Of a DNA stretch of 64,000 nucleotides, positions 1 through 8,905 are shown piece after piece. Every line of letters starts with the position of its first letter. Positions within the stretch are counted from its first letter, which is position 1. Position numbers and translations under genes: made by a program. The DNA lies in NCBI GenBank assembly GCA_015183035.1, contig JACZZP010000001.1, forward strand, positions 2,046,001 to 2,110,000, in the 5' to 3' direction. The DNA comes from Meloidogyne chitwoodi. Lineage: Eukaryota; Nematoda; Chromadorea; Rhabditida; Meloidogynidae. The notes under the pieces are model-generated. The model saw nothing but the letters and a program-made list of their open reading frames with translations, was not told the DNA's origin and did no database searches.

Positions 1-140
1 TCTGAGTAAGAGACGCTTAAGTAAGACATTTGAGCCTGAGTGAGAGATATTTGATTCTTAGTAGGAGACACTCGAGCATGGACGTTTGATTTTGTATAAA
101 AGACACTTGAGTCAGAAACATTTGAGTCTCTGTATTTTTT
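1..140. repeat. Degenerate short tandem repeat
   Basis: About five diverged copies of a 20-30 bp unit built around 'gagtaagagac' and 'gacatttgagtct' run from the window edge. The array probably continues upstream of the window. I see no gene in it, and the copies are too diverged to fix a period by eye. Confidence 0.4.
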
Positions 141-213
141 TTTGTTCTTTTAAAACGTTTGTAAGTGTAAATGTTTTTATTGTTCAGGTTATTTCAAGTT
201 TATTGTATTTTTG

Positions 214-254
214 CTAGCGGAGAAGGTCGCACGAAGGGCGACAAACTCCGCTAG
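214..254. other. Compound GC-rich hairpin ending in CTAG|T
   Basis: Outer arms CTAGCGGAG and CTCCGCTAG are perfect 9-bp inverted repeats. Inner arms GTCGC and GCGAC form a second stem. The right edge is CTAG followed by T in otherwise AT-rich DNA. A GC hairpin next to CTRR followed by T is the signature of Helitron 3' termini, although the hairpin there usually sits a few bases upstream. A comparable GC-rich CTAG|T end occurs at 5470-5502. The Helitron assignment is inference. Confidence 0.5.
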
Positions 255-393
255 TTTTATAAATAATAAAAGAATATTTTTAATTTATTTATAATTCATA
301 AAAATAATTAAATAAAAAGTAATCATTATTTCTTTTTATTTTAATTCTCAATAACTTTCCCTTTTGTATATTTTAAAATAATTTTAGAATCAT

Positions 394-688
394 CAGAAAG
401 ATCAACAGAGAAACAGGGAAAAGATTCAGTCATTTGAACAGCTCTGGATTTTACTAAAAATATTTTAATAAAAAAAGAAAAATATTTTTATTTATCTAAA
501 TCTGCGCAGTAAATCATATGCAATGTACCTAAAATAAAATTTAGAATTTGTTTTTACCAAAATTCATTCATAAAATAAGAGAAATCCAGGCATAGTCTTA
601 TCTTGCAATACTATATTACTTTATGGATTATCTGGACCAAACACTGAACATTCATAAAATTAAAAAAATTGGATTTATTTAAAAAATT
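394..688 (-). pseudogene. Decayed partial copy of the double-hotdog thioesterase
   Basis: This stretch aligns by eye in the same orientation with 50530-50860: the exon coding SRAVQMTESCPRVSVDLSV, its intron, the small exon coding the second GTMHGG motif, and downstream intron. Intron sequence is shared too, so this is a DNA-level duplication and not a retrocopy. The small exon has lost about 8 bp and the HGG codons, so it cannot code. No other thioesterase exon is present nearby. It is followed directly by the 104-bp tandem array. Confidence 0.8.
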
Positions 689-690
689 AG

Positions 691-1090
691 GGTCTAAATC
701 TGTAAATTTTTATTTAAATTAAAATAAATACAGTTTATTTATGATAATAAAAGTATATAATTAAATTAATTTAAATATATAAAATCGTTAAAATGGACTA
801 AATCTGTAAATTTTTATTTAAATTAAAATAAATACAGTTTATTTATGATAATAAAAGTATATAATTAAATTAATTTAAATATATAAAATCGTTAAAATGG
901 ACTAATCTGTAAATTTTTATTTAAATTAAAATAAATACAGTTTATTTATGATAATAAAAGTATATAATTAAATTAATTTAAATATATAAAATCGTTAAAA
1001 TGGACTAAATCTGTAAATTTTTATTTAAATTAAAATAAATACAGTTTATTTATGATAATAAAAGTATATAATTAAATTAATTTAAATACA
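691..1090. repeat. 104-bp tandem repeat, about 4 copies
   Basis: Units begin with 'ctaaatctgtaaattttta' at 694, 798, 902 and 1005. Copies are nearly identical (1-nt length differences); the last is truncated before the conserved 'atcgttaaaatgga' end. Near-identity implies recent amplification. No coding potential. Confidence 0.9.
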
Positions 1091-2165
1091 GTATTTCTCT
1101 AATAGAACGACATTCGTTCTATTTTTCAACACCCTCTAAAGGTGTCGTTTTACTGGAGTGTTGTTCTACTAGAGAGTGTCGTTCTATTCTTCAACCCACA
1201 AAATTCAAATGAATATTGTAAAATAAATAAATTTATCCAATTAAAAATCGGGCAACATAAAATAAATTCAAGCGAACAATCACTAGCATATCCATTTTCA
1301 CCATCTTGAATAACTATCTCCTCCAATAATTGTGATAATTTATTATCAACGCGCGCCTGTCGTAACAAAATTCTCCCATTTGGTACAACATTAAATAAAC
1401 AAAAAACTATATTGAGATTCCTATTTGATTAGTTTAATAATATAGGTATGTATTCAACAAAAGATTTAAACATATGTAGTAAAAAATTAAAAAAATCAGC
1501 AAATTATAATAAATTTTAATAAAAATACATCATTACTCTATTTTAATGTACTATGATTCATAGAAAAAACAAAAAACATCAATTAAATTTCCAGTAATAT
1601 TTAGAATAAAATTTATGATAATTTAAATAATTTATTTGCTTTAATTTATCAATAATTTATTTTAAAAAATGCTTGTCGTTTAATATGGTATATTTTAATG
1701 TGATTCGAAGAAACATTTTGCCTCATGATATTTATTAAGAATTGAATACTTAGATTGTATTTATTAATAAATAATATTTTAAAAATTTTAATAATATTGA
1801 AAAATTAAAATTAAGAATTTTTATGATATTTAACTTTTATATAAATTAATAAAATCCAAAAGTTATTTTCACAATTATAAAGATGATAAGAAGCAAATTT
1901 AAATTCATACGAATTTTTAACTTTGAGTTTATAAATAGTAGTATATACTTATGCAGTTTTACAATAAAATTGAATAGATGAAAAATCTTCGTCAAAAAAC
2001 TAAATTAATTATTTCTGAATTGAAAATAAATTTATCAAATATTGTTGTGGTAAATAAGTAAATCAAAACAAAAATTTATTTTTAATTATTTATTCTTATA
2101 TAAAACTATTTAAAGCTAAATTATTTTCATTATCATTTATTCTCTTAATATATTCAATAGGTTGG
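1091..2165. other. Intergenic; small palindromes and an exon-like antisense ORF
   Basis: 1098-1190 holds repeated 'agaacgac' motifs, including the palindrome TAGAACGA-cat-TCGTTCTA, probably the edge of an unrecognised element. On the minus strand a 72-codon open frame (1150-1368) has less skewed codon use than the surrounding DNA, but no ATG context, family or splice partner that I can recognise. The rest (1400-2165) is AT-rich with nothing I can call. Confidence 0.3.
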
Positions 2166-2994
2166 TTTTTTCAAAGATTTAAATAAAATATTGTAATTAT
2201 TTTAAAGCAATGGATAACTCTGCAACACCATCATCAAATAAAGCTACAACAATTCCTTCAATTGAAGCAACAAAAACTGCAGTCTCTACTTCAACTCGGA
2301 CTGTTCTTGGAGATAATACTTCTATATTTTTCAAACATTTTGGCAGCCAATTTGGAAAATTGCGTCTCTCATTGCTAAACATCTCTAATAGTATTCTTCA
2401 TTTTAAATTCAAAAAGTCAAGTGGAACTAAACTTGCGGTTAAATTAAATATTTTTTATTAAAAAAAAAAGACAAAATTTTAGATAGAGCCACAAGCCAAT
2501 GGAATAATTGGAAAACGTTCAGAAACAATTATAACTATTACATGGGATGTCACCGTTTCTGAGTCAGTAACTCCAGATGGTTGGCCTTATGTTAAAATGG
2601 TTTTATTTCTGGCGATAGATGGAAAATTTGATGATTTGGATAATTGTTCATTAACAAGAGTTGTTGGATATCTTCAACCAAATGCAGAAATATTTAATGA
2701 GAATGCAGATGCTGATGTGCTTGTTGTTGATATTCCTAATAGGTTGAACAGTCTTCGACAACAATTGAGTAGAACAAGAGCAAATAGTCCTAAACGAGGG
2801 ATTTCCTCTATTTCTCGTCAAACTAGTTCTCTTCAACAAGACGTACCTTCTAGACAATCTAGGTATTTTAAATATTTTTTAAAATTAATTTTAATTTTTG
2901 TATTTTTAAGTTTGTTAAATATTAAAAAATAAAAGTTTTACAAATATTATTTTTAATTTTATTATTTAGCAAAGTTCAAAATACTTCCTCAGTT
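2166..2994 (+). repeat. 829-bp segmental duplication, copy 1
   Basis: This block matches 7353-8181 at a constant offset of 5187 bp with no difference that I could find, introns included. It covers 5' flank, exons 1-2 and the start of exon 3 of the MSP gene. Weaker similarity continues for about 25 bp after a 3-bp indel, then stops. Confidence 0.92.
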
Positions 2995-3513
2995 CAAACT
3001 GTTTCGACTGAACTTCGACCATTCGCAGGCATCGACTCGTGCCGTGAGCTTCAAGAAACCTCAAAAAGCAAAAATAAAGAAAAATTAAATATTATTGAAA
3101 ATGAAGATCTACTGCTCAGTGATGTCACGCAGGATGAAAGTGATGATGAAAAAGATTTAGAGACGGCAGTGACATATGTTGAGGGTAAAAAGAAAGTGTT
3201 TGTGGATAAGAATGCTCTGATGGTCACAGCTCTTACGTACAGCGATTGTGACAACACGGCTGCTCAGTACAGTGATGGTGAGGAAGAGATGCCGCGCTCA
3301 TATTTCGTTGGGGACGATAAACCAAGTGGGTTTAAAACAAACTAATTTTATTTACAAAATTATTTTTTAAAAGGTCACAAACTCTACCGGGCTGCTCGTC
3401 GAGCTTCGTTCTATATCGACAAGGGAATGCAACATGATCACGCATATTATACGGACTACTCCAATGGCGCTGTGTCTTCATTAATTGCAAGAGGGATGAT
3501 GTCAAATGATTGA
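2210..3513 (+). CDS. Chimeric MSP-domain protein with a foreign C-terminus
   Basis: Spliced exons 2210-2437, 2483-2862, 2970-3325 and 3374-3513 give about 367 residues. Residues 1-45 are Ser/Thr-rich. Residues about 47-120 look like an MSP/VAP domain: 'LSLLNISNSILHFKFKKS' followed by a basic loop and 'TIITITWDVTV'. MSP domains form immunoglobulin-like folds in sperm cytoskeletal and VAP proteins. Up to exon 3 the gene is identical to the VAP-like gene at 7397. After 'TSSVQ' it diverges: instead of a short coiled coil and membrane anchor it encodes an acidic, GC-richer tail ('SDVTQDESDDEKDLE', 'YSDGEEEMPRSYF') with no TM segment. I do not recognise the tail; it reads like 3' exons of an unrelated gene. 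Whether the fusion is expressed cannot be told from sequence. Confidence 0.6.
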
Positions 3514-3784
3514 ATAAAAGTAAAGATGTTTAAAAAGATAAATACATATATAATTATCTATGTGCATATAATATTGTGATATTTGTGTTGTTGTATAGTT
3601 TGTCTGTAAAATTTTTCTCTCTATTAAGTTAGGTCAGTGTTTGCATCAGGGTTGAGTCGAGATTTCGAGGTTTTTATTTAGAATAATTTCGATTTTGCGA
3701 ACTTAAAAAATTTCGATTTCGAACTTTTCATGGAACATTTGAAATTTATTCAACAAGTGTTTCTTTAAATTTATTTACTCATAC
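3514..3784. other. Intergenic, nothing recognised
   Basis: AT-rich spacer with short imperfect 'atttcgatttcga' repeats at 3655-3735. No gene seen. Confidence 0.4.
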
Positions 3785-3910
3785 CCTTTGTGTTTGGATT
3801 GGTTCTCCTTTAATTGGAGGATTTCGGATAATCAAGTTACAATTTTAGGATTAGCTTTGGACAGATTAACTGCTGTTGCTTGGCCATTTTCTTATGGAAA
3901 GAAAAATAAA
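3785..3910 (+). pseudogene. Solitary 7TM chemoreceptor exon fragment
   Basis: One open exon ends with 'LALDRLTAVAWPFSY' before a GT donor. An LxxDRxxAVxxP motif is the TM3/second-loop signature of nematode serpentine receptors (srsx/srv-like) and class A GPCRs. No other receptor exon is found on this strand within 1 kb either side, and the frame is open only over about 40 codons. It does not belong to the same family as the srd-like pair at 8.9-13.2 kb, although noncoding DNA just downstream (4060-4120) resembles 10090-10140 in the first intron of one of them. It is most likely a leftover exon. Confidence 0.5.
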
Positions 3911-4129
3911 GTAAATTTTTAAAGAAATAAATACTTAAAATTAACTCATTATTTTTGCAGTTTTTTAAACTAAAAAATTATTGTCCCTATAATTTTTTAA
4001 TTTTCTACATATAATTATATAGTTTATTTACTTTCAAATCTTTATTAACTTAAGGATTATTATATAATTAAAATATATTAAGCTAATCATTGAAATGGAA
4101 CTTTCTGTTTTTAAAATATTGAGCTAAAA

Positions 4130-4678
4130 TCGAGCTCATCTTAGCTTAAATCATGCTCAAATCGAGCTCGAGCCGCAACTACTGCCCCTTTTTCTCTAGT
4201 AAAAACACGTTTTTTGACATTTTTTCGACAATTTCAAAGCTTTTTCAAAAAACATTTATATACATTCGATAGCCCTTTCAAAAAGCTATCGAATGGAGCT
4301 CCTTTTGAGATAAAATTATGCTCATCTTGAGCTCAAATCGAGCTCCTTTTGAGCTCAAATCATGCTCATCTTGAGCTTAAATCGGGCTCATCTCGAGCGC
4401 AAATCAAGCTCATATAGGACATAAATAGAGCAATATAGAGCTTAAATTGAGCTCAAATCATGCTCATCTTGAGCTCAATTCGAGCCCATCTCGAGCTCAA
4501 ATCATGCTCATCTTGAGCTCAAATCATGCTCATCTTGAGCTTAAATTGAGCTCATCTCGAGCTCAAATCAAGCTCATCTCGAGCTCAAATCAAGCTCATC
4601 TCGAGCTCATCTCGAGCTCAAATCAAGCTCATCTCGAGCTCAAATCAAGCTCATATAGACATAAATATAGCTCATATA
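4130..4678. repeat. Minisatellite of GAGCTC-containing 20-22 bp units
   Basis: Dozens of degenerate copies of 'gctcatctcgagctcaaatc' fill this stretch. Its left part includes a perfect 10-bp hairpin, attcgatagc/gctatcgaat, at 4264-4294. A reading frame of repeated HLEL-type residues runs through it but is a by-product of the repeat. Confidence 0.85.
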
Positions 4679-5438
4679 TAGAGAACGGATTTATATGGAT
4701 TTCCATATTTTTTTCCTGAACTAGTTGGGTGCTGAAACGCACGAAAAACGTAGTTTTATCATATCTTGTTAAGATAAAAATCGAGATATCAATCCATATT
4801 TTCCATATTTTTTCATATTTTGGCGTTTTGTCCATATTTTCCATATTTTATCCATATTTTGGCGTTTTATTCATATTTCAGCCAATAAATATTACTATTT
4901 TTCAAGAAATCAATCAATATTTTCCATATTTTGGCGTTCAGTCCATATTTGTCCATATTTTGGCTTTTTTCCATATTTCAGCCCATAAATATTACTAATT
5001 GCACGCCTTCACAACAAGAGACGATAGGTAGAGACGCGTGGACAGAATGCCAAAAATTTTCATTGAAAAATGGGTCGGTTCAAAACTACCAGAAAATTTA
5101 GAAAAATTTCGTACTTAGTCCAAAAATACGAAATAAAATTAGTCTAAAGCACGAAATACGAAAGACTAAATACAAAAGTTGCCCATCCCTGGTGTATAGT
5201 ACAAGGTCAACCAAAAAAGTTAGAAATGTACTTAATCAATAATTGTGAACAAAATAATGATTTTTAAAGTGTTTTGAATATGAAATAAAAATTTTAAATG
5301 TTAAAATTTTGCATTTATATTCCATATTTTGTCCATATTTAGACTTTTAATCCATATTTCAGTCCATATTTTACGATTTTTAGACCATATTATATGGCCA
5401 TATTTTTCAATTGATAGTCCATATAAATCCGTTCTCTA
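4679..5438. mobile_element. hAT-type MITE with 8-bp target duplication
   Basis: Terminal inverted repeats TAGAGAACGGATTTATATGG (left) and its complement (right) bound a 760-bp element. Both sides are flanked by the 8-bp direct repeat CTCATATA (4671-4678 and 5439-5446). An 8-bp duplication with TAGAG-like ends is diagnostic of hAT transposons. The inside is noncoding and made of many 'tccatattttggcg' repeats. The element sits in the GAGCTC minisatellite. At 5178-5190 it contains 'ttgcccatccctg', matching the terminus of the different hAT family at 56203-58484, without a matching left end. Confidence 0.85.
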
Positions 5439-5469
5439 CTCATATATATACAAGCGCGAAGCGTTTTTT

Positions 5470-5502
5470 TTAGTGCGCGAAGTGCGCTAGTTCCACCTAT
5501 CT
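5470..5502. other. GC-rich 'gcgcgaag' hairpins ending in CTAG|T
   Basis: 'agcgcgaagcg', a T run, then 'gtgcgcgaagtgcgctag' followed by T. Short GCGC stems next to CTAG|T resemble a Helitron 3' end, as at 214-254. No TC 5' end can be assigned. Confidence 0.35.
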
Positions 5503-5579
5503 TATAAGAGAAATATAGGGAGTTTTTTTGAATTATTTAATTACTTTTTAAATTTGGTTTTTTGTATAAAAAGGTATTA

Positions 5580-5826
5580 CTTGTCCTGCGTCTAGATGGC
5601 TCCTTGCGATTAATTATCTTGCGTCTAGATGGACTCTTGCTATTAATTGTCTTGCGTCTAAATGGCATCTTGCGATTACTTGACTTGCGTCTAGCTGGCC
5701 CCTTTCGGTTATTTGGCTTACGTCGAGATGGCATCCTGCAATTACTTGACTTGCGTCTAAATGGCCCATTGTGATTAATTGTCTTGCGTCTAAATGTCCC
5801 CTTGCGATTAATTGGCGTCTAGATGG
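5580..5826. repeat. 36-bp tandem repeat, about 7 copies
   Basis: Units of the form 'cttgcgtctagatgg' plus about 21 bp ('ccttgcgattaattgt') repeat seven times with scattered substitutions. Open frames across it on both strands are repeat artefacts. On the minus strand the array lies directly downstream of the tRNA-like sequence at 5856-5935, so the two may form one element. Confidence 0.85.
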
Positions 5827-5855
5827 CCTTTTTTGAAACATTTTTTAAAAATATT

Positions 5856-5935
5856 TTCGTCCTTCGAGTTCGAACCCGGATTCAAATTATCAAATCCCGC
5901 ACGCTACCACTACACCACAACTCCTCTTACGAACT
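5856..5935 (-). mobile_element. tRNA-like sequence (SINE head or tRNA pseudogene)
   Basis: On the minus strand there is a good pol III A box (TGGTGTAGTGG, complement at 907-917 of this kilobase) and a B box (GGGTTCGAACTC at 5866-5877). The T stem is broken and no proper acceptor stem closes, so I do not call a functional tRNA gene. Similar A/B box pairs head the SINE copies at 56.5 and 57.5 kb. Confidence 0.55.
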
Positions 5936-6059
5936 TTAAAATAAAAGTGCTTTTGTCTTTGCCTCCTATCTCAAAATTTTAATTTTTAAATTCCATTCCA
6001 GAGGACATCTACCTTTTATCTTTATCCGATCCAAAAAATTTTTATACCATTCGATAGCC

Positions 6060-6215
6060 CAAAGTCTGAAGGGGACACGGACCGGGAATTCCCGATCCCG
6101 GTTTCATCCCGGTGTCTCAAAAAAACCGGGAAAAGGGATCGGGAAATCGGGAAACGGGATCGGGACCCGATCTCGTTCCTATCTCTAGTGCTGTGTAACC
6201 GCTTATATCTATGCC
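6060..6215. mobile_element. GC-rich remnant with a hAT-like terminus
   Basis: An island of 'cccgatcccggtttc' and 'gatcgggaaatcggg' repeats ends in a stretch whose complement starts CACTAGAGATAGGAACGAG, typical of hAT ends. No matching left terminus or target duplication is visible, so it is a truncated copy. Subterminal CCGG-type repeats resemble those in the element at 45654. Confidence 0.45.
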
Positions 6216-6332
6216 TTAGCATTCTTTGGTTTTTTTTAATTTCGAATTTATTTTATTACGTCCTTTGCCTTTTATTTTGTTTAAAAATTTACAGATTATT
6301 AAAAACAACTATTTTTGTCATTTTTTTTGAAG

Positions 6333-7199
6333 ATGAGTGAAAATGAATATAATGAAATGAAAAAAGCCTTAGAGGAATTGACAAAACAACAAAATGTATT
6401 TGTTTTTTTTTAATATATTTGAAAAAATTTAAGGAGCAAACGTTGCGATTAAATACTCTTTTTTATTGCTTAAACAACAAACAAAAGCAAATTGACAAAT
6501 TGAGAAATAGACTTAATGGAAATGATAAACAGATGAAAAAGATTAGGGAGCATCTCAATAAAAAAATTGAGGAGAATATAAAAACTAAAGAACGAATTAG
6601 TAAAAATAATGATGAAATAAGTAAACTTCAAACAAAATTAAAAGAAAAAGATGATGAAATTGATGCTATTTTGGATCAACTGGACAATCATGAAAAGAAC
6701 GCATATGAGTTTTGCATTTTTCGCGACACAATAAATTACGAGTTTCCTAAAATCAAGGAAAAATATGAGGTTTGAAGTTAACAATATTTTTTAATAGTTA
6801 CTAGACCCTCTTTCCTTAAATGGTACTGAGTTCAAATGTATAGGGAGAACGTCCTTTCTTCTTTCATTATCCTGTCTTGATTAATTATAAAAATACAGGT
6901 TGTTTTAGTTCCTTTGGCTAATTTTTAGAAAGACCGAAGGGAGAATGCGAAGAAGGAAAGAAAAATTACTGTTTGAATCTTGCAATTTTTGGGAAAAGGG
7001 GATGAAAGCAGAAATTTATTTCAGACAAGATAATTTTTTATTAAATTTTCAGGCTTCAACATCCAAACATAAACAAGAGACTCCAACGACAAAACAAGGG
7101 ACTTCAACGTCGAGACAAGGGACTCCCAAGCCGAAACCAGGGACTCCCACACCGAAACAAGAGACTCCCAAGCCGAAACAATTGAGGAAGAAAAAATGA
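6333..7199 (+). CDS. Small basic coiled-coil protein with a 7-residue repeat tail
   Basis: Exons 6333-6395 and 6434 to about 6769, a short basic exon (about 6930-6974), then a terminal exon beginning near 7054. Residues 1-130 are strongly heptad-like and charged ('KQIDKLRNRLNGNDKQMKK', 'KLQTKLKEKDDEID'), a predicted coiled coil. The last exon carries five copies of a 7-residue repeat of the type KQ(E/G)TP(K/T)P, encoded by a 21-bp minisatellite, then ends LRKKK. Two introns would use GTTTGA donors. No signal peptide, no TM. I do not recognise the family; the (S/T)P-rich basic tail suggests a nuclear or cytoskeletal protein, which is inference. Only about 200 bp separate its stop from the MSP gene on the same strand. 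Confidence 0.6.
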
Positions 7200-7352
7200 A
7201 AAGAAAAAATATTTTCTAGGAGTAAATTTTTTGTTATTTAATTTCTTTTTTTATTTATTAAATAATTGCCTTTTTTTAAATTAGTTCTTCCTTATGTAAT
7301 TCTCTCTTTAAATACTGATTTTTCTTTTAATTTTCAATATAGTTTGTTTTTA

Positions 7353-8181
7353 TTTTTTCAAAGATTTAAATAAAATATTGTAATTATTTTAAAGCAATGG
7401 ATAACTCTGCAACACCATCATCAAATAAAGCTACAACAATTCCTTCAATTGAAGCAACAAAAACTGCAGTCTCTACTTCAACTCGGACTGTTCTTGGAGA
7501 TAATACTTCTATATTTTTCAAACATTTTGGCAGCCAATTTGGAAAATTGCGTCTCTCATTGCTAAACATCTCTAATAGTATTCTTCATTTTAAATTCAAA
7601 AAGTCAAGTGGAACTAAACTTGCGGTTAAATTAAATATTTTTTATTAAAAAAAAAAGACAAAATTTTAGATAGAGCCACAAGCCAATGGAATAATTGGAA
7701 AACGTTCAGAAACAATTATAACTATTACATGGGATGTCACCGTTTCTGAGTCAGTAACTCCAGATGGTTGGCCTTATGTTAAAATGGTTTTATTTCTGGC
7801 GATAGATGGAAAATTTGATGATTTGGATAATTGTTCATTAACAAGAGTTGTTGGATATCTTCAACCAAATGCAGAAATATTTAATGAGAATGCAGATGCT
7901 GATGTGCTTGTTGTTGATATTCCTAATAGGTTGAACAGTCTTCGACAACAATTGAGTAGAACAAGAGCAAATAGTCCTAAACGAGGGATTTCCTCTATTT
8001 CTCGTCAAACTAGTTCTCTTCAACAAGACGTACCTTCTAGACAATCTAGGTATTTTAAATATTTTTTAAAATTAATTTTAATTTTTGTATTTTTAAGTTT
8101 GTTAAATATTAAAAAATAAAAGTTTTACAAATATTATTTTTAATTTTATTATTTAGCAAAGTTCAAAATACTTCCTCAGTT
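7353..8181 (+). repeat. 829-bp segmental duplication, copy 2
   Basis: Counterpart of 2166-2994, in direct orientation, forming the 5' part of the intact MSP/VAP-like gene. Probably the source copy, because its gene keeps a C-terminus that makes sense for the family. Confidence 0.92.
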
Positions 8182-8434
8182 CAAATTTCGACTGAAATTC
8201 GAAATCTTCATCATACACTATCCAAATTAGAATTGCTTGAACGACAACAATTTACTCGTTGGCTGCTTCTATATTTCTTGTTAATTATGTAATTTATATA
8301 TTTATTTATTTATTTTAATATTTTATTTTCTTAAAGTGTTGCTGGATTGCTTTTCTATATCTATCGTGTTGAAACTACTCAATTAATGGTAGGAATTAAA
8401 TTAGATTTTAAAAATATTTTTCTTTTTTTAGTAA
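7397..8434 (+). CDS. VAP-like MSP-domain protein with C-terminal membrane anchor
   Basis: Exons 7397-7624, 7670-8049, 8157-8288 and 8337-8388 with the stop after a last intron (8432-8434), about 264 residues. Order: Ser/Thr-rich N-terminus, MSP domain (about 47-120), a polar linker with 'LRQQLSRTRANSPKRG', a short heptad stretch ('LHHTLSKLELLERQQ'), then one TM helix ('WLLLYFLLIIVAGLLFYIY') and a few residues. MSP, coiled coil and C-terminal anchor is the layout of VAP proteins, which sit in the ER and bind FFAT-motif partners at contact sites. The MSP domain is divergent and carries an unusual DGWP insertion, so VAP function is inference. Confidence 0.75.
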
Positions 8435-8905
8435 AACAGAATTAAATAAAGAAATAGAGAATAAGTGTAATTAATTAATTAATGTGATAATTATTTCGTA
8501 AATATATCTATAATATTATATTTACGTAATTAATAATGTGTTTTGTATAATTTATTTAATTATTTTTTTAATAAATTATTACCTAATTTTAGAAATAATA
8601 AAAGAATATTTTTTAATTTATTTATTTTTCATAAAAATCATTAATTAAATTAAATAAAGTATTTTCTGACACTTTTTAATTCTTTTCTCTTTATGTATGT
8701 ACTTATATATATTTTAAAATAATTTTATAATAATTTTGTGGTAAATTAAATTCTCTATAAATTATTTAAATAAAATTTCATATTTAATTAAAATCAAAGA
8801 ATTTTTAAAGAAAAATTCAATTATTTTAATTTAAAAAATGTAAATAATTCTTTTAAAAATTAACTTTTTTCTTAAAAATATTTAGAATTTTTTTATAAAA
8901 AATAT

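Noticed and set aside
691..1090. CRISPR-like regularly spaced repeat
   Set aside because: The 104-bp units are directly adjacent with no spacers, and the genome is plainly eukaryotic.
1150..1368. 72-codon minus-strand frame
   Set aside because: Codon use is slightly better than background, but there is no family, no acceptor or donor in phase and no second exon; kept only as a note in the intergenic entry.
4447..4719. 90-codon frame of repeated HLEL/SSSNQ residues
   Set aside because: Arises from the GAGCTC minisatellite and runs into the MITE.
5537..5841. Arg-rich frames on both strands
   Set aside because: Product of the 36-bp tandem repeat; no start context or splice partner.
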